From NCBI GenBank assembly GCA_949935795.1, contig CATLFX010000010.1:1-64000 (forward strand): a stretch of 64,000 nt of DNA, read 5' to 3'. The notes beneath the pieces were generated by a model. That model was not told where the DNA came from. It was given only the letters and a program-made list of their open reading frames with translations, and searched no databases. Source of the stretch: an uncultured Oscillospiraceae bacterium (GTDB taxonomy: Bacteria; Bacillota; Clostridia; Oscillospirales; Oscillospiraceae). Position numbers and translations under genes: made by a program. Shown piece by piece: positions 49,788 through 58,248 of this stretch (the stretch's first letter is position 1; each line of letters begins with the position of its first letter).

Positions 49788-51611
49788 TTACCAGGTCAGT
49801 TCCAAATACAGGTCCTTATACTGCTTTGCGGAATTCTCCCAGGACAGGTCTTTCTCCATATCCCGCCGCACCATTTCATCCCAGTACACCCGGTCGACGA
49901 AATAGAGCGTCTTGGCCCTGTTGATGGCGTCCAGCAGCAGGCCGGCATCGTAGCGGTCAAAGGTAAACCCGTTCCCCGTGTTGGAATACATGTTGTACGG
50001 TTCCACCGTATCCTTCAGCCCGCCGGTTTCCCGGACGATGGGTATCGTGCCGTAGTGCATTGCGATCAATTGGGTCAACCCGCAGGGCTCGAACTGAGAG
50101 GGAACCAGCAGGGCGTCCGCGCCCGCGTAGATCCGGTGGGCGCGCGTCTCATCGTACATGATGTTGGAACACACATTCCCCTTGTACGCGCCTTCGTAAT
50201 ACCGGAAGGAGTCCTCATACACCCGGTCTCCGGTGCCCAGCACCACGATCTGGGTGTGCTCGTCCATGATCTGCGGGATGATGGCGTTGAGCAGGTCCAG
50301 CCCCTTCTGGTCGGTCAGCCGGGAGATCAGGCCAATCACAAATTTGTGGTCATCCTGGACCAGGCCCAGTTCTTCCTGAAGCTGGCGCTTGTTTTCCTTT
50401 TTCTTCTCAAGCGCATCGGCAATGCCATAATTCGCGTACAGCATGGCGTCGGCTTCGGGATCCCAAATATCGTAGTCGATACCGTTCACAATGCCCCGCA
50501 GTTTGCCGGAATGATACCGCAGATGGCCGTCCAGGGTCTCGCCGTAGTACGGGCTCTGGATCTCGCCCGCGTAGGTCTGGCTCACCGTCGTGATGACATT
50601 CGAGTAGGTCAAGCCGCCCTTCAGCATATTGGCGTCCCGGTCGCCCACCTTCAGCGCGCCCATGTTAAAGACATGATCCGGCAGGCCGGACCAATAGCGG
50701 ACCGTGGGGATATCGTAAATCCCCTGGAACCGAAGATTGTGGATGGTGAGGATGGTCTTTGCGGTGGTCAGCTTTGTGTTGGCAAACTGAGTCCTCAAAT
50801 AGACGGGGACCAGGGCGGCCTGCCAGTCATGGCAGTGGATGATATTGGGAATCCAATCCATATAGTTCAGCGCCGCCAGGGCCGCCTTGGCGAAATAGCA
50901 GTACTTCGGAATATCGTCAATGAGATTGGTATACGGATTTCCATTGCTGAAGAATTCCTCATTGTCAATGAAATCATACACCACGCCGTCCCAGACATAT
51001 TCCATGATGCCCACGTAAAAGGACCGTCCGTCCGCGCAGAGGTCCATTTCAAAGGAGCCCCGGTACACCATTTTCTCCTGGTACTCCCAGGGGATGCACT
51101 TGTACCGGGGAAGAATGACCTTCACATCGCAGTTCTGCTTCACCAGCGCCTTGGGAAGCGCGTACATGACGTCGCCCAGACCGCCGGTCTTGACAAAGGG
51201 ATAGCACTCCGACCCGATAAAGGCGACGCTTCTCCTGGAACCCGCATCAATCTCTTCCACCGCTTCCTCGGCGGTCTCCACCTCGGGCGCGGCCTCTCCG
51301 GCGGCCTCCTCGGCCTCCGCCTCGGGCGCGGTCTCCCCGGCGGTCTCCTCGGCCTCCCCCTTGGGAGCAGTCTCCCCGGCAGTCTCCGCCGCCTCCGCCT
51401 CGGGGGCGGCTTCCTTGGCGGCCTGCACAGTCTCCGTCTTGGGAGCCTCTTCCTTTACCGCTTCCGCAGGGATTGCTTCGGGTGCATTTGCCTCGATTTT
51501 CTCAATCACCTCGTTTACCTCGCTTTTTCCAGAAACCTTAGCCTTCGCCGCAGCTGCTCTCGCTGGAACTTTCTTCTTGCTGCCGGCTTTTCCGTCCATC
51601 TTTTTTGCCAT
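49788..51611 (-). CDS. glgA: Glycogen synthase with charged N-terminal extension
   Basis: Adds glucose from ADP-glucose to glycogen. About 607 residues against a usual 480. The GT5 catalytic part starts at about residue 126 (SVAFIGSECYPFVKTGGLGD, the KTGGL motif) and includes GLISRLTDQKGLDLLNAI and PSQFEPCGLTQLIAMHYGTI. The first 40 residues are Lys/Ala-rich (KKKVPARAAAAKAKVSG). Residues 40-125 are an acidic Ala/Glu/Thr low-complexity stretch with repeats such as EAEETAGETAPEAEAEEAAG. Start at 51611 (MAKKMDGK) has GGGGAGG six bases before it. No glgB, glgC or glgP is adjacent. Confidence 0.92.
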   Translation of the reverse strand: MAKKMDGKAGSKKKVPARAAAAKAKVSGKSEVNEVIEKIEANAPEAIPAEAVKEEAPKTETVQAAKEAAPEAEAAETAGETAPKGEAEETAGETAPEAEAEEAAGEAAPEVETAEEAVEEIDAGSRRSVAFIGSECYPFVKTGGLGDVMYALPKALVKQNCDVKVILPRYKCIPWEYQEKMVYRGSFEMDLCADGRSFYVGIMEYVWDGVVYDFIDNEEFFSNGNPYTNLIDDIPKYCYFAKAALAALNYMDWIPNIIHCHDWQAALVPVYLRTQFANTKLTTAKTILTIHNLRFQGIYDIPTVRYWSGLPDHVFNMGALKVGDRDANMLKGGLTYSNVITTVSQTYAGEIQSPYYGETLDGHLRYHSGKLRGIVNGIDYDIWDPEADAMLYANYGIADALEKKKENKRQLQEELGLVQDDHKFVIGLISRLTDQKGLDLLNAIIPQIMDEHTQIVVLGTGDRVYEDSFRYYEGAYKGNVCSNIMYDETRAHRIYAGADALLVPSQFEPCGLTQLIAMHYGTIPIVRETGGLKDTVEPYNMYSNTGNGFTFDRYDAGLLLDAINRAKTLYFVDRVYWDEMVRRDMEKDLSWENSAKQYKDLYLELTW

Positions 51612-51707
51612 CTGGTACCTCCCCAATAAATCATTGATATTGTGGCCGCTATATTGGTATTATCGGATGATTCCCAGTTTTGGTTTATACTATTTTCCAA
51701 TTATTTT

Positions 51708-52493
51708 TCAATTTTTCGCATATCGGGAGAGAAACTGCCTGGTGCGGTCCTCCCGGGGGTGCTCAATGACCGCGCGGGCGGGGCCCTGTTCCACGATCAG
51801 CCCGCCGTCCATGAAAATGACCTGGTCCGCCACGTCCCGGGCAAAGGCCATCTCGTGGGTCACGATGACCATGGTGGTCCTCTGGTCGGCCAGGGCGCGG
51901 ATGACTCGCAGAACCTCGCCGGTGAGCTCCGGGTCCAGGGCAGAGGTGGGCTCGTCAAAGCACAAAATATCCGGGCGGAGGGCCAGAGCCCGGGCGATGG
52001 CCACCCGCTGCTGCTGACCGCCGGAGAGCTGGTGGGGATAGTGCTTTTCCCGGTCGCTCAGCCCCATTTGGGCCAGCAGCTCCCGGCCCTGAGCCTCAAT
52101 CTCAGCGAGAATCTGCTTTTTTCCGGCCTTGTAGTCCGCCCGCTCCTTGGCCAGCAGCTTTCCCGCCAGGGTCACGTTTTCCAGCGCCGTGTACTGGGGA
52201 AACAGGTTAAAGGACTGGAACACCAGGCCAAAGTGGAGCCGCTTTTTGCGGATGGCCGCCTCAGAGCGGGCGGCGGGGATTTCTGCGTCAAACAGGGTTT
52301 CCCCGGCCACCTTGATGGTCCCCTGGTCCGGGGTCTCCAAAAAATTCAGGCAGCGCAGCAGGGTGGTCTTGCCCGACCCGGAAGAGCCGATGATGGCCAG
52401 GGCCTGGCCCTGCTCCAGCTCAAAGCTGACGTCCTTCAGCACCTGGGTCGCGCCGAAATGCTTTTCAATTTGATGTACTTCTAAAAGCGCCAT
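51708..52493 (-). CDS. Polar amino-acid ABC transporter ATP-binding protein
   Basis: 261 residues, GlnQ/TcyC/HisP type: VLKDVSFELEQGQALAIIGS, SSGSGKTTLLRCLNFLE (Walker A), LSGGQQQRVAIARALALRPD and LCFDEPTSALDPELTGEVLR, ending IEHPREDRTRQFLSRY. It hydrolyses ATP for uptake with the permease 15 bp upstream and the lipoprotein gene. A 24-residue charged insert (AGKKQILAEIEAQGRELLAQ) lies before the signature motif. Confidence 0.93.
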   Translation of the reverse strand: MALLEVHQIEKHFGATQVLKDVSFELEQGQALAIIGSSGSGKTTLLRCLNFLETPDQGTIKVAGETLFDAEIPAARSEAAIRKKRLHFGLVFQSFNLFPQYTALENVTLAGKLLAKERADYKAGKKQILAEIEAQGRELLAQMGLSDREKHYPHQLSGGQQQRVAIARALALRPDILCFDEPTSALDPELTGEVLRVIRALADQRTTMVIVTHEMAFARDVADQVIFMDGGLIVEQGPARAVIEHPREDRTRQFLSRYAKN

Positions 52494-52508
52494 GGTCCGC
52501 GCACCCCC

Positions 52509-53192
52509 TCAGCGGAAGAATTCCAGCTTCTTTTCCAGCCGGTTCAGCAGTATGGTGGTCAGGCCGCTGAACGCCAGGTAATAGACCGCCGTAAAGAACA
52601 GCGGCCACACCAGCCCCGCATAGCCCTGGTTGCCCTTCAAGAAGGACTCTCCCATCCAGATGATCTCCTGGAGCGCGATGACGCGGGCCAGAGAGGTGTC
52701 CTTCACCAGCGTGATGATCTCGTTGGACATGGGCGGGACGATGCGTTTGATCATCTGGAGCAGCGTGACCTGAAAGAAGATCTGCCGCCGGGTCATGCCC
52801 AGCACCAGTCCCGCTTCCTGCTGCCCGGCGGGCACCCCCTGGATGCCGCCGCGGTAGATCTCGGAAAAATAGCAGGCATAGTTCAGGACAAAGGCCACTG
52901 CCACCGCCGTAAACCGGCCGCTCTCACCGCTGCCCCAGGAAAACAGCTTCATCAGAGGGGGCACGTAATAGAGCGCGATGATTTGCAGTACCAGCGGCGT
53001 GCCCCGGACGGCCCAGATCACCAGGCGGGTCAGCCAGCGCAGGGGCGGGAACCGGCTCATGGAGCCGAAGGAGATCACCAGCCCCAGCGGAATCGCCCCC
53101 GCCAGCGTGATAAAGAAGAGCTTGAGGGTGCGCACAAATCCGGTATTCAAGGCGGCAAAGACAGTTTGAAATTCGGCGGAAGCAAAAAACAT
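52509..53192 (-). CDS. Polar amino-acid ABC transporter permease
   Basis: 227 residues, HisM/GlnP type with about five spans and the EAA loop (QQEAGLVLGMTRRQIFFQVT, LLQMIKRIVPPMSNEIITLV). Also GLVISFGSMSRFPPLRWLTR near the N-terminus. GAGAGGA lies before the ATG. It is the second gene of the binding protein-permease-ATPase operon. Confidence 0.93.
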   Translation of the reverse strand: MFFASAEFQTVFAALNTGFVRTLKLFFITLAGAIPLGLVISFGSMSRFPPLRWLTRLVIWAVRGTPLVLQIIALYYVPPLMKLFSWGSGESGRFTAVAVAFVLNYACYFSEIYRGGIQGVPAGQQEAGLVLGMTRRQIFFQVTLLQMIKRIVPPMSNEIITLVKDTSLARVIALQEIIWMGESFLKGNQGYAGLVWPLFFTAVYYLAFSGLTTILLNRLEKKLEFFR

Positions 53193-53230
53193 AGGCTTGT
53201 CCTCTCACTTCTCTCTACGGGAAATCGCCG

Positions 53231-54127
53231 TTAATCCAGAATCACGGACTCCTGTACGCCATAGGTCTCGGCGGTGGTTTTGGCCGTGCCGTCAGCCACA
53301 CTGGCCGCCCAGAAGTCGTTGAACGCCTCCACCAGGTCGGAGCCGGGGCGGAAGCCCACGCCGTAATTCTCCGACTCCAGGCCCTGGACGGTGTTCAGGT
53401 TCAGCACATAAGTAAGGTTGTCGTAGCTGGTGCCCTCGCCGATCATAGCGCCGGCCATGAGCAGGTCGATGACGGCGGCGTCGGAGGTGCCGGCGGAAAC
53501 CTCCAGCAGGGTGTCCGCCTGCTTTTGCACAGGGATGGTGGCGGCGCCCAGAGCCTCGGCGGCATCCTCCCCGGCGGAGCCGGACTCAACGGCCACATTC
53601 AGGCCCTCCAGAGAGGTGAGGTTCTCAAAGTCACCGGCTTTGTCGGCGGGCACCACCAGCACCTGAGCGTTTTGGCAGTAGGGGACGGAGGTGCCCATGG
53701 CCGCCATGACCTCGTCGTTGAGGGTCATGCCGTTCCACACGCAGTCGATGTTTTTGGCCTCCAGCTCGAACACCTTGTAGTCCCAGGTGATCTCGGAGAA
53801 CTCCACCTCCACGCCCAGGCTGGCGGCGAAAGCTTTGGCCATGTCGGCGTCAAAGCCGATCCACTGGCCGTTTGCGTCCTGATAGTCCATGGGCTCAAAG
53901 TTGGTGATGCCCACCACCAGGGTGCCCTTGTCCTTGACGTAGGCCAGGTCGCTCTCGTCCCCGGCGGGGGCGCTTTCGGCGGGAGCGGCGCTTTCCCCGC
54001 CGGCGCTGGGACTGGCAGTTGGAGCGGAACTGCTGGAATCCGGTTTTTTGTCTTCGCCGCCGGAGCAGGCGGCAAGGGTCAGGCCCATGGCAAGGGCCAA
54101 AAGCATCACAAGCAGTCTCTTTTTCAT
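53231..54127 (-). CDS. Amino-acid ABC transporter substrate-binding lipoprotein
   Basis: 298 residues. Lipobox LALAMGLTLAACSGG (Cys at 21), a Ser/Ala/Glu linker, then an SBP family 3 domain: KGTLVVGITNFEPMDYQDAN, GFDADMAKAFAASLGVEVEF, WNGMTLNDEVMAAMGTSVPY, and closing QGLESENYGVGFRPGSDLVE. The NFEPMDY and W-D-Y-K-V-F-E-L pattern are of the polar amino acid or cystine type. The ligand is not certain. GAGGA lies nine bases before the ATG. Confidence 0.92.
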   Translation of the reverse strand: MKKRLLVMLLALAMGLTLAACSGGEDKKPDSSSSAPTASPSAGGESAAPAESAPAGDESDLAYVKDKGTLVVGITNFEPMDYQDANGQWIGFDADMAKAFAASLGVEVEFSEITWDYKVFELEAKNIDCVWNGMTLNDEVMAAMGTSVPYCQNAQVLVVPADKAGDFENLTSLEGLNVAVESGSAGEDAAEALGAATIPVQKQADTLLEVSAGTSDAAVIDLLMAGAMIGEGTSYDNLTYVLNLNTVQGLESENYGVGFRPGSDLVEAFNDFWAASVADGTAKTTAETYGVQESVILD

Positions 54128-54189
54128 TTAAATTGTTCCTCTTTTCAAAATGGTTTCGGGGGGAAATTGACGCGTTCCCCGCAATCGCT

Positions 54190-54217
54190 TTATCATGCTA
54201 CCACAATAGCGTGATAA
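54190..54217. promoter_or_regulatory. Palindromic operator in the ABC transporter promoter
   Basis: TTATCATGCTA (54190-54200) and TAGCGTGATAA (54207-54217) form an 11-bp inverted repeat with one mismatch and a 6-base spacer. On the minus strand it overlaps a TTTACA / TAGCAT (17-base) promoter pair before the binding-protein gene. Confidence 0.5.
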
Positions 54218-54426
54218 TGTAAAGGGCAAAATAAATTTTCTTTTCAACGATTTTGTCCTGTTTGTGATCTTGCTGTATGTAACGGCAAACCCGTCGTTCC
54301 TTCTTGTGGATTAAGCACAGCCCGCCATGTTTTCTGATTTCAATTGGATGCTGACGCGCCGTGTGGTCAGCTTCTGTGAGCTGTGGGCAAAGCAAAGCAC
54401 CGCTTCAGGATGGTGGATAAAAAGTC
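54218..54426. other. Divergent intergenic interval, no gene seen
   Basis: Between the ABC transporter promoter and the methyltransferase promoter. A/T-rich at its left end, no ORF with a ribosome-binding site on either strand, no recognised RNA. Confidence 0.4.
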
Positions 54427-54455
54427 TTGCGCTGCTACGGCTTATGGTATAAAAT
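54427..54455 (+). promoter_or_regulatory. Possible promoter of the methyltransferase gene
   Basis: TTGCGC (54427-54432), 17-base spacer, TAAAAT (54450-54455). The 5' untranslated region would be about 145 bases. Confidence 0.45.
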
Positions 54456-54609
54456 AGCCCTGCCCAATCCAGCAAGTCTTGTAGGCTCATTCTGGTTGGG
54501 CCGGGCTGTCCGCTCAAGGATATCCACAGCCGCGCGGCGGCCTGGTGGAGCGGCAGGGCTCCGATGCGGCTGTGCATGGTCAATTTACGGTTTGAGGGGG
54601 AGTCGCACG

Positions 54610-55146
54610 ATGCAGTACACCTGCACTTACCAAACCCCGGTGGGAGAAATTCTTTTGGCCTGTGACGATATCGGTTTAACCGGTCTGTGGTTCAAAGGTG
54701 GAAAATACTATGCGCTCAATTTGGACAAGGAACACGAACCGGGGGAAACGCCGTTCTTTTCAGAGACGGCGCGGTGGCTGGACATTTATTTCTCCAGGCA
54801 GGAGCCAGATTTTATGCCGCCCGTTCATATGATCGGCTCTTCCTTCCAGCTTTCCGTATGGGAGCTCTTGCGGAAGATTCCCTATGGTGAAACGACAACC
54901 TACGGGGAGATCGCCAGAAACTTGGCAGCGGAGCGCGGCCTGCCTCATATGTCCGCTCAGGCGGTGGGCGGAGCGGTGGGCCATAATCCAATTTCCATTA
55001 TCATTCCCTGCCACCGGGTCATCGGCGCCAGCGGGAGCTTGATCGGGTATGCGGGAGGCCTGCAAAAGAAGAGGACGCTGCTTTCTTATGAGGGCATACA
55101 TACAGACTCTGCGTTCACAAAATCCCAGAACTATAGCAATCCTTAA
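54610..55146 (+). CDS. ogt: Methylated-DNA--protein-cysteine methyltransferase (Ogt)
   Basis: Suicide repair protein that moves alkyl groups from O6-alkylguanine to its own Cys. 178 residues: YTCTYQTPVGEILLACDD (N-terminal domain), FQLSVWELLRKIPYGETTTY, the recognition helix with AQAVGGAVGHNPISI, and the active site IIPCHRVIGASGSLIGYAGG. GAGGGGGAG lies seven bases before the ATG. The frame extends upstream to 54427, but without a site. Confidence 0.93.
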   Translation: MQYTCTYQTPVGEILLACDDIGLTGLWFKGGKYYALNLDKEHEPGETPFFSETARWLDIYFSRQEPDFMPPVHMIGSSFQLSVWELLRKIPYGETTTYGEIARNLAAERGLPHMSAQAVGGAVGHNPISIIIPCHRVIGASGSLIGYAGGLQKKRTLLSYEGIHTDSAFTKSQNYSNP

Positions 55147-55200
55147 AAATATCGCATTCATTTGACAGAGGGCTTAAAATAGAGTCAAGATGCGATTGTA

Positions 55201-55813
55201 ATGCTGCACAATGAGGCACGAAAACTGCTCATAAAGGCATGGAATAAAACACATAACGCAAAGGAAGCAACTGAGTGTTTTGGGGTGAAGACCGGCACGG
55301 TCTACCGCTTGGAAAAAAGGATGCGAGAGACCGGCACGGTAGAAACGAGGGTATCCCAGCGCGGGCGCAGGTCTGCCCTGAGCCAGACAAACCTGCAGAA
55401 TATCGACCAGATGATACGGGCACAACCAGATATCACGGTCCATGAGATACGTGAGGGATTCCAACTGCCGGTAAGTGATGAAACCGTCCGCAGAGCGGAG
55501 GTAAAGGTGGGATATGTTAAAAAAAGAAGTCTCTCCATGCTTCGGAACAGGAGCGTCCCCGATGTCAGGAGCAAGCGGGACGACTGCGGAACGTTTTGCG
55601 GAGTATCTGAAGGAGACTTTGCTCCCAAGCTTGTCCAGCGATGATATCATCATTATGGACAACATGCGTTCCCATCATGCGAAGGCGGTAAAACTGGTCT
55701 TGGACGCATCCGGGATTCGATACCTTTATTTGCCGCCTTACAGCCTGGATTTCAACCCGACAGAAAAAATGTGGTCAAAGATTAAGGCATATCTGCGTAA
55801 AGCAAAAGTCCGT
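55201..55813 (+). pseudogene. IS630-family transposase, internally deleted
   Basis: The first part (55201-55549) encodes an IS630 N-terminal helix-turn-helix (LLIKAWNKTHNAKEATECFG, TGTVYRLEKRMRETGTVETR, HEIREGFQLPVSDETVRRAE). In another frame 55565-55813 encodes the end of the DDE domain (LSSDDIIIMDNMRSHHAKAV, YLPPYSLDFNPTEKMWSKIK). The central part with the first catalytic Asp is missing. The right end runs into an oppositely oriented IS630 piece. Confidence 0.85.
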
Positions 55814-55923
55814 AGTATTTGCGCATGTTTGATCCGATATCCCTGTGCCTTCCCTTTTTGGACCAGCGCTTCCAGTTCTTCTCGTTCTTCGTCCGTTAAT
55901 GTCACGATATATTTATGGTTCAC
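55810..55923 (-). pseudogene. N-terminal fragment of a second IS630-family transposase
   Basis: Minus-strand start at 55923: MNHKYIVTLTDEEREELEAL, then VQKGKAQGYRIKHAQILR, the typical IS630 N-terminal helix-turn-helix. The homology stops at about 55810, where the first IS630 remnant begins. Confidence 0.8.
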
Positions 55924-56056
55924 TTTTCATCATCCGACAGTGGTTTGTCACATCTCTCCGCTTTTCGCTACTTCTATTTTCTAACTTTATAAAATGCTAG
56001 GGTTTGCTTGAAAAATAAATATTGCACAAGTCATGCGTAAGTGCGAAAATAGGCAC

Positions 56057-56296
56057 ATGAAACGGTATGAATTGACAAAAGAACAATGGGAACGCGTGAA
56101 AGGGATACTTCCGCCAGAAAGGACAGGGCAGCGGGGCCGTCCTCGGAAAGAAGATAGAAAAATGCTCAATGGGATGCTTTGGATTGCCCGCAGCGGAGCA
56201 CAGTGGCGAGAACTGCCGGAGGCGTATGGCCCCTGGCAGTCTGTGTACGCCCGATTTGTCAAATGGCGGGACGATGGCACATTGGAAGCCGCATAA
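56057..56296 (+). pseudogene. Truncated IS5-family (IS427-type) transposase orfA
   Basis: YELTKEQWERVKGILPPERT, GQRGRPRKEDRKMLNGMLWI, ARSGAQWRELPEAYGPWQSV, YARFVKWRDDGTLEAA-stop: the DUF4096 N-terminal domain of IS427-like transposases. The remainder of orfA and all of orfB are lost. ATG at 56057 is the usual start, though its ribosome-binding site is weak. Confidence 0.85.
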
Positions 56297-56654
56297 CCGA
56301 GGGCTAATACCAACGGCGCGCATAGGATTGCCGTGTAAACAACTCCGGCCAGTGGGTAAGATACCGTAAACAGTTTGCCAGCCAGATCTGTCCGACGGCT
56401 TCGGCATTGTCCGCAGGATGGCTGATACAGCAGTGATGCGAGAGAATATACACAATTTTACAATCAGGAACAGCCCTGACACCTGCACACGCTCCTTTAT
56501 TCCTCGTTGTCCCTCTACCATGCAGGAAATCTGGAAACCGGGCTCATTTGATACCCTGTTGGCACTGTGGGTACTGGAGGCTCCAGGCGTTCACTGGAGG
56601 CCCTACAGGATTACTATGGTAAAGGCGATAATTCCATTCGTGGAATTGTTTTTG
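56297..56654. other. Interval without recognisable genes
   Basis: Lower GC than the flanks, lying between IS and recombinase remnants. Open frames exist on both strands but lack ribosome-binding sites and familiar domains. Probably decayed mobile DNA. Confidence 0.4.
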
Positions 56655-56920
56655 CGGGCACAGGAGATTGCAAACGCCCGGAAAGTCCAGCAAAGGGATG
56701 TGCCGCTGACCACCAGGTGACAGTCCCTTTTGGTGGGAAATGTCTATTGCGGTTGCTGTGGGGCCTGTCTGATGTTGACGACTTCCGGGTACAGATATCG
56801 CAGGAAGTACGGAACAGAAGTCACCAGTATCATATCCAGTTATAAATGCTATAACAGGACAAATGTTCCCGGTAAATGTGACGGCCAAGCCTCTTTCAGT
56901 GTTGAAAAACTGGATAACCT
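56655..56920 (+). pseudogene. Fragment of a large serine recombinase (zinc-ribbon region)
   Basis: RAQEIANARKVQQRDVPLTT is followed, after a frameshift at about 56717, by SLLVGNVYCGCCGACLMLTT, SGYRYRRKYG, SSYKCYNR, VPGKCDGQASFSVEKLDN. This is the recombinase linker and zinc beta-ribbon (CGxCG...C...C) of Tn4451/Tn5397-like integrases. The catalytic N-terminus and the C-terminal part are absent. Confidence 0.75.
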
Positions 56921-57266
56921 TTGCCTCTGGCAGACAGCACAGAACCCATTTCCCAGTGAAGCGGCTCTTCCCGCTGCTCCACCATCTCCGGTCTTTCTTC
57001 GATACTTTCCTCCCCCGGTGCTTTTGCCGCCGGCACTTTCTTATACTCCAGCGTTCTTTTTTGTCGAGCATCTGACACTTGACGGCGGGTCCAAAATGTG
57101 CCAAACTATTAAAAGAAAATGGTTGATTATCTCAAAAAAGCCTTGATTTACGGGCATATAAGCAGGATTTCAAGCTGAATTTACTACTTTTGAGGGAAAG
57201 AGCTTTGATATGCCGCCCGGAACCCTGCAAGCCCAAATACCAGCACACAGCATTGAGAAAGAATAA
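56921..57266. other. Interval without a firm gene
   Basis: Holds a short minus-strand open frame (57078 to 56896, starting MSDARQKRTLEYKKVPAAKA) of charged composition, possibly a fragment of a mobile-element protein. It has no clear start site. The rest is A/T-rich and non-coding. Confidence 0.3.
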
Positions 57267-57443
57267 ATGAAAACTGAATACGACGCATACGCGGCGTTTC
57301 TCTATCCCAGCACGGGAGAACAGGAACGCCGCTTTTTTTATGCCCTCATGTTACGCAGTAGGGGCGAAAAAAGCCTTGCTATATGCGGCTTTGCGGGCGC
57401 ACTTCTGCCGGGGACAGGGATTTATATTAAACTGTACCCATAA
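57267..57443 (+). CDS. 58-residue hypothetical protein
   Basis: ATG at 57267 to TAA at 57443: MKTEYDAYAAFLYPSTGEQE then RRFFYALMLRSRGEKSLAIC. The first half looks protein-like and could be a mobile-element small protein; the second half has a hydrophobic Gly-rich stretch. The ribosome-binding site is weak (GAGAAAG). A hairpin GCGGCGTT...AACGCCGC followed by TTTTTTT lies inside it, which argues against it. Confidence 0.25.
   Translation: MKTEYDAYAAFLYPSTGEQERRFFYALMLRSRGEKSLAICGFAGALLPGTGIYIKLYP
57290..57339 (+). terminator. Hairpin with U-tract in the mobile-element border
   Basis: GCGGCGTT and AACGCCGC pair across a 24-base loop and are followed by seven T residues. Confidence 0.5.
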
Positions 57444-57480
57444 GATCGGACAGGCGGGGTTTTAGAAAACGCCGAAAAAA

Positions 57481-57511
57481 GTACACAAGGGTTTTAGAGA
57501 CCCCTATGTAC
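57481..57511. promoter_or_regulatory. Inverted repeat upstream of the sigma factor gene
   Basis: GTACACAAGGG and CCCCTATGTAC, 9 of 11 bases complementary, 9-base spacer. It lies 15 bases before a promoter. Confidence 0.4.
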
Positions 57512-57525
57512 GGACAACTGAGGTT

Positions 57526-57554
57526 TTGCCTTCGATGAAGAAATGAGGTAAACT
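57526..57554 (+). promoter_or_regulatory. Promoter of the sigma/ABC cassette
   Basis: TTGCCT (57526-57531), 17-base spacer, TAAACT (57549-57554), then GGAGG and the ATG at 57583. Confidence 0.6.
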
Positions 57555-57582
57555 ATGATCAGACGGATCGGAGGCAAAACAA

Positions 57583-58185
57583 ATGGCAACGAAAAAATTC
57601 ACGGCAACGGCGATGATGGTGCTCTCTATGGGATGCGGCGGAGTGTTTTTGTATCCTGGACATCCTGATAAAAAATTTTCTCAACACCCGCACATTTTGC
57701 CGTCCCAGCCGTTATACACAGTGAGTGCCGCGAAAGGGGGGATCTCCGTGGCCATCGACCTTGAGGAACAGTACGATAAAATCTACCGCTATTGCTATTT
57801 CCGCCTCAAAAACCGGGAGCGGGCGGAGGACGTGACCCAGGAGACCTTCCTGCGCTGGTTCGCCAGCGACACCTACCGGGACCGGAACCAACTCCTGCAC
57901 TACCTCTACACTGTGGCGCGGCATCTGTGCGCCGACGAGTCCTGCCGCCCCGCGCCCCTGCCCCTCCCGGAGGATGTGCCGGACAGGGAGGGGGACTTGC
58001 TCCTGTCCATCGCCCTGCGGGCCGAGCTGGACAAGCTGCCGCCAGAGGACCGGGAGCTGGTCCTCCTGCGGTGCGTCAACGGGGTGCCCATGGCGGTGCT
58101 GTCCAGGCTGTACGGGCAGTCCCGGTTTGCCCTGCGGCGGCGGCTGAACGGGATTCTGAAAACGTTGAGGGAAGCGTTGTCATGA
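57583..58185 (+). CDS. ECF-like sigma-70 family factor, possibly chimeric N-terminus
   Basis: From GTG at 57748 (GGGGGGA five bases before) it reads as a 145-residue sigma factor. Region 2: DLEEQYDKIYRYCYFRLKNR, ERAEDVTQETFLRWF. Region 4: ELDKLPPEDRELVLLRCVNG, VLSRLYGQSRFALRRRLNGI. It should direct RNA polymerase to a small regulon, perhaps its own ABC cassette. The frame is open upstream to an ATG at 57583 with GGAGG eight bases before it and a promoter. That adds 55 residues that start like a signal peptide (TATAMMVLSMGCGG) and have no sigma homology, as if a truncated exported-protein gene was joined to it. Which start is used is open. Confidence 0.75.
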   Translation: MATKKFTATAMMVLSMGCGGVFLYPGHPDKKFSQHPHILPSQPLYTVSAAKGGISVAIDLEEQYDKIYRYCYFRLKNRERAEDVTQETFLRWFASDTYRDRNQLLHYLYTVARHLCADESCRPAPLPLPEDVPDREGDLLLSIALRAELDKLPPEDRELVLLRCVNGVPMAVLSRLYGQSRFALRRRLNGILKTLREALS

Positions 58186-58187
58186 CG

Positions 58188-58216
58188 GTAACCCCGCCAT
58201 CCGGCAGGGTTACCAA
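58188..58216 (+). other. Hairpin between sigma factor and membrane protein genes
   Basis: GGTAACCC...GGGTTACC with inner GCC/GGC pairs, followed by AAGAAAAAA. A stability or attenuation element rather than a standard terminator, since no U-tract follows. Confidence 0.45.
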
Positions 58217-58248
58217 GAAAAAACTCTGGAATGAACGGAGGGACACAG

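Noticed and set aside
56921..57078. Possible minus-strand protein starting MSDARQKRTLEYKK
   Set aside because: Its composition is protein-like, but there is no start site and no family match; it is only noted as a possible fragment.
57267..57443. Strong claim for a real 58-residue protein
   Set aside because: A hairpin with a T-run sits inside the frame and its RBS is weak, so it is listed only at low confidence.
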